A model generated the notes under the pieces. That model saw only the letters and a program-made list of their open reading frames with translations. It did no database searches and had not been told where the DNA came from. 64,000 nt of DNA, from positions 1-64,000 of the forward strand of contig CAZMOB010000006.1 of the NCBI GenBank assembly GCA_964567995.1, given 5' to 3'. Position numbers and translations under genes: made by a program. Each line of letters begins with the position of its first letter. The first letter of the stretch is position 1. The DNA is from JAGOTP01 sp964567995 (lineage in GTDB: Bacteria; Patescibacteriota; Patescibacteriia; 2-12-FULL-60-25). Below are positions 60,888 through 64,000 of the stretch, one piece after another.

Positions 60888-61571
60888 TCAGGCCTTCTCG
60901 ATGAGGACGGGGTGGGTGGCATCCGGTTGGAGGACGATGTACCACTTCGCTGATGACCAGCCTCCCCAGGGACGCTTCATCACGAGCCGCAGCGTCCCTG
61001 GGCCATTACACCCACCGAAACGGTTATGCCTCTCTTCGGTGATCGACAGCGTCCCATCGATCATCTTGACCCGTTGCAGGATCCATCGGAACGTCTCGTT
61101 GTCCGAAATCGGTGTCTTCCCACAGAGGAGTGTTCTCATGGCGTTTGAGATCTCCATGCGTTCGACGAGGTGCAGGTCGGGTGCTACCTGCCATCGACCG
61201 AGGGCCACGGCGATCGCCTCATAGACCGTTCGGTTGTAGAGATTGGTGTGTTCCGGATCCGACGGTCCAGCGTAACCAACCCCACTCAGCCTGTGACGGT
61301 ACTCCACGACGAGCCGACTGACCGCGTCTGCTGCGTACTCGTAGACGATGGGGAGTTCGAACGAACGGTGCGTGAGCTCACTGGGAGTCTCTACGCGAAC
61401 CGCGAGCAGGAGTTCGAGAAGCTCGATGTAGCTCACGATCATCGTTTCAACCCCCATTACCCCTCCGCTAATGGTAAGGCGATAGGCGTTGTCCGGGTAG
61501 CCGTTCTTCGTGTCTGGTTCGGCATGAAGAACCGAGAAGGTACGAATTCCAGATGCGCCGGGGGATGCCAT
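60888..61571 (-). CDS. GC-rich cassette ORF K, unknown 227-aa protein
   Basis: Starts MASPGASGIRTF at 61571; a weaker internal start at MGVETMIVSYIELLELLL is possible because no Shine-Dalgarno precedes 61571. Charged alpha/beta (VVEYRHRLSGVGYAG, HNRFGGCNGPGTLRLVM). No family recognised. Lies between cassette J and the PBP gene. Confidence 0.5.
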   Translation of the reverse strand: MASPGASGIRTFSVLHAEPDTKNGYPDNAYRLTISGGVMGVETMIVSYIELLELLLAVRVETPSELTHRSFELPIVYEYAADAVSRLVVEYRHRLSGVGYAGPSDPEHTNLYNRTVYEAIAVALGRWQVAPDLHLVERMEISNAMRTLLCGKTPISDNETFRWILQRVKMIDGTLSITEERHNRFGGCNGPGTLRLVMKRPWGGWSSAKWYIVLQPDATHPVLIEKA

Positions 61572-61622
61572 GGTGACACGTCGCTTTCTGATGTGAGATG
61601 GTTGGGTTTTAGGAACGAAATA

Positions 61623-61640
61623 GCGATCCCGTAGGATCGC
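61623..61640 (-). terminator. Terminator-like hairpin after the PBP gene
   Basis: GCGATCC/GGATCGC, followed on the minus strand by TATTTCGTT. Short and weak. Confidence 0.5.
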
Positions 61641-61676
61641 ATATCTCGTCTACCCGGTCAATATTTCAATACAAGA

Positions 61677-64000
61677 CTATGGATTTCCGGTCTCGTTGTT
61701 CAGAAGCGCGTTCACGTTGGTAATGCCTGTGTCCGTCGGTGGTGTGCCGGGTTGGCCGGTTGGAGCAGAACTGCCAGTTGTCAGATAGTTGATCGCAACA
61801 CTCGCTTCACCTTTATTTCCAATGTCATCAATGGCGGTGATCGTCAGGGTGTGTCGTCCAGCGACCAGATCTTGTGGCAAGATGACGCTGAAATTTGCAC
61901 CATTCGCGTTGCCAATCGTTTGGCCATTCAAGAACACCTCGTATTGTTGGATGGTTCGCGGCGTAGTGGCCGAGACCTGAACGCCCAAGACGCGATTGCT
62001 CACTGATTCCTCATTGGCGGGAGTGAGAATCGAAACGACGGGTTGCATCTCAGGTGTATGTTGCACATCTGTCTCTGTTGGTGGCGGACCGAATTGGGTA
62101 CTCGTACTCTTACTTACCCAGAGCTGCACGGCCCGTTCCCAATTTTCATATTGTGGGTCAGAGGCGGGGTTGTTGGGTGAAGCGCCGGTTGGATCATCTT
62201 TGTCGATGTAGTGAAGAATTTCATGCGGTGCGTAGAACGTCCGTTCTTCGACCAGTTCGGGTGGCGTGAGATCGGTTGCGAGATAACCGCTCGTTTTTAC
62301 CACGCGTACTTTTTGCATAATGGCGGTTCCAAGCAGGGCCGGTTTGTCGGTGGTGGCTGCCTCGGGCGCTTTGAAGCGTTCGACTGGCATCGACTTCATG
62401 ACCTGTTTCATATACCCACCCCAAATCGGAGCAGCCACGACGGATCCGTCTGCACCACGACTCATCTCTTTTCCATCGCTGTTGCCTACCCAAACGACCG
62501 TCGCCAAGTTTGGCGTGAATCCGACGGTCCAAGCGTCGTTAAAGTTGTTGGTGGTTCCGGTTTTTGCGGCCACGGGACGATCGGGTAAGGTGAGGTAGTT
62601 TCGGGCAGCCGCACTGAAGACGAGCGAACGGGCTTGATTATCGGACATCACATCCGCGAGCAAACGAGCGGCTTGTGAGTCGAGGACACGAGTCCCTTCA
62701 CTCGGTTTCCATTCCTGAAGAACCGTTCCATCGTGATCTTCCACTTTCAAAATCGAACTGACGGGCATTCTCACACCATCGTTTGCGAAGGCAGCGAAGG
62801 TCGAAGCATGTTCGATCGGTCGCACTTCACCCGCTCCAAGCGCCAGAGACAATCCAAAATTACTGCGGTCACTGAGCGTTGTGTAGCCAAGACGTTCGGT
62901 GAAATCCAAGACGCGTCCGAGCCCTACGAGGTAGAGGGTTTTGACGGCCGGGGTATTCAGCGAATTCTGAAGCGACATGCGCATGCTGAGTGGCCCGCGT
63001 TGTTTGAAGTCATAATCGCGAGGGCTGTAGTTTCCGCTGTCCGTTCTAAAGACCGTATCGACATCCCAGAGCATCGTCTGTGGCAGGTACCCACGAGCAA
63101 ACGCTAACGCGTAGACGATTGGTTTGAAGCTCGAACCTGGCTGACGTGCTCCGTCTAAGATCACGTTGAATTTTCCCTTGATTTCATCGTTGTCGAAGTC
63201 TTTTGAGCCAACCATCGCGAGCACCTGTCCCGTTTTTGGATCGAGTGAAACAAGGGCGGCGTTGGTAAACTTGTATGCCTTTCCTCGGGCGTCTACCCCT
63301 TTCACAACTTCTTGTTCGGCGACTTGCTGCTTCGCCCAATCGAGCGTCGTGATGACTTTGAAGCCACCCTCTTCACTTCGTTTTAAGCCATAGGCTTCTT
63401 CGAGTTGCCGCCGTACTTCGAGTACAAAATGCGGTGCTTTGAGAGAGTCATAGGTTTTTGGTTTTAACTTGTCGAGTGTCTTGATGGCTTTGGCTGCCTC
63501 GGCCTCGTCTTTTGTGATGTAGCCTTCCTCGGCCATCATATCCAACACGTAATGCTGACGCACGACTAAGCGCGAACGGTTGTCACCGCGCGTTCCGGTG
63601 CCATAGGGAGAATAGCGGTCCGGTGCTTGAGGAACCGAGGCGAGCAAGGCTGATTCGTCGAGACTAAGCTCTTTGGCTGGTTTTCCAAAATAGGTTTGAG
63701 AAGCGGACTCGATTCCGTAGATGGTTGAGCCATACGGAATTTCATTCAGATAGAGCTGTAGGATTTGGTCCTTTGAAAAGGTCCGCTCGATTTGCAGCGC
63801 GAGAATGAACTCCTTTGCTTTGCGCATGAGGGAGCGCTCGTTCGTCAGAATCGCATTTTTTACGAGCTGTTGGGTAAGCGTCGATGTCCCGCGAACAGAT
63901 GTACCGGTTAAGATGCTGTTCCCGAAGGCGCGTATTAATCCTTTCCAATAGACGCCATGATGCGTATAGAAATTTCGATCCTCAATCGCGATCGTCGCAT
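61677..64000 (-). CDS. Class A penicillin-binding protein (PBP1A-like), C-terminal part, runs off window
   Basis: The frame is open to the window end, so the N-terminus (signal anchor) is missing. GT51 transglycosylase: IAIEDRNFYTHHGV (catalytic Glu), GTSTLTQQLVKN, then LALQIERTFSKDQILQLYLNEIPYG. Transpeptidase motifs GSSFKP (SxxK), SLN (SxN), KTGTT (KTG). C-terminal ~100 residues are an Ig-like (big-type) domain, Pro/Thr linker and tail. Builds and cross-links peptidoglycan in the envelope. About 770 residues are visible. Start lies beyond 64000. Confidence 0.95.
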   Translation of the reverse strand, partial: ATIAIEDRNFYTHHGVYWKGLIRAFGNSILTGTSVRGTSTLTQQLVKNAILTNERSLMRKAKEFILALQIERTFSKDQILQLYLNEIPYGSTIYGIESASQTYFGKPAKELSLDESALLASVPQAPDRYSPYGTGTRGDNRSRLVVRQHYVLDMMAEEGYITKDEAEAAKAIKTLDKLKPKTYDSLKAPHFVLEVRRQLEEAYGLKRSEEGGFKVITTLDWAKQQVAEQEVVKGVDARGKAYKFTNAALVSLDPKTGQVLAMVGSKDFDNDEIKGKFNVILDGARQPGSSFKPIVYALAFARGYLPQTMLWDVDTVFRTDSGNYSPRDYDFKQRGPLSMRMSLQNSLNTPAVKTLYLVGLGRVLDFTERLGYTTLSDRSNFGLSLALGAGEVRPIEHASTFAAFANDGVRMPVSSILKVEDHDGTVLQEWKPSEGTRVLDSQAARLLADVMSDNQARSLVFSAAARNYLTLPDRPVAAKTGTTNNFNDAWTVGFTPNLATVVWVGNSDGKEMSRGADGSVVAAPIWGGYMKQVMKSMPVERFKAPEAATTDKPALLGTAIMQKVRVVKTSGYLATDLTPPELVEERTFYAPHEILHYIDKDDPTGASPNNPASDPQYENWERAVQLWVSKSTSTQFGPPPTETDVQHTPEMQPVVSILTPANEESVSNRVLGVQVSATTPRTIQQYEVFLNGQTIGNANGANFSVILPQDLVAGRHTLTITAIDDIGNKGEASVAINYLTTGSSAPTGQPGTPPTDTGITNVNALLNNETGNP

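Overview
The window looks like a chromosomal segment of a Patescibacteria (candidate phyla radiation) bacterium, most likely from the Parcubacteria side. The reasons are the small single-domain housekeeping proteins, TrmB-type regulators, T4SS-pilin-like proteins with very large cysteine-rich ectodomains, Ig-repeat surface proteins of a Patescibacteria type, and many short ORFans. The lineage is an inference. Base composition of the housekeeping genes is near 50% GC by eye.

Layout. 0-1.4 kb: 5' part of an rRNA operon that starts with 23S (no 16S upstream) with a consensus promoter, divergent from rlmH. 1.4-6.9 kb: coupled unknown genes and tdk, then a minus-strand operon (methyltransferase, metallopeptidase-like protein, haem-oxygenase-like protein broken by an ATGA overlap) facing a TrmB regulator. 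7.7-14.5 kb: tRNA-Leu, two paralogous secreted Ig-repeat proteins, EF-P and the EF-P lysyl ligase EpmA. 14.6-20.8 kb: membrane protein, methyltransferases, the rpsF-ssb-rpsR operon and coiled-coil proteins. 20.8-23.8 kb: Fe-S assembly operon iscR-iscS-iscU-nfu-ferredoxin with a perfect operator palindrome. 24.7-24.96 kb: candidate structured RNA. 25-34 kb: YceI, DUF305, DUF3592, VOC, GIY-YIG, a deformylase remnant, a hydrolase, tRNA-Ser, an O-antigen-ligase-like protein and a ferritin-like protein. 38-46.5 kb: six consecutive genes sharing a two-helix T4SS-pilin module, four of them with cysteine-rich domains, behind an orphan solute-binding lipoprotein. 47-52.5 kb: ychF, tig, nfo, DUF167. 52.7-59.8 kb: replication-origin region (yidD, rnpA, rpmH, DUF4173, dnaA, trmB, dnaN) with DnaA boxes before dnaA and repeated TCCCC-type 9-mers before dnaN. 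61.7-64 kb: class A penicillin-binding protein running off the window.

At least eleven GC-rich, unrelated ORFs are scattered between these conserved genes at about 6.9-7.6, 23.9-24.6, 26.6-27.0, 30.9-31.9, 34.5-37.7, 46.6-47.3, 48.5-48.8, 50.4-51.3, 57.8-58.3, 60.2-60.7 and 60.8-61.6 kb. Most have a good Shine-Dalgarno and are followed almost immediately by a long GC-rich hairpin. They behave like self-contained ORF-plus-terminator cassettes dropped between housekeeping operons. Together with the cysteine-rich pilin-module cluster, they are the most interesting part of the window.
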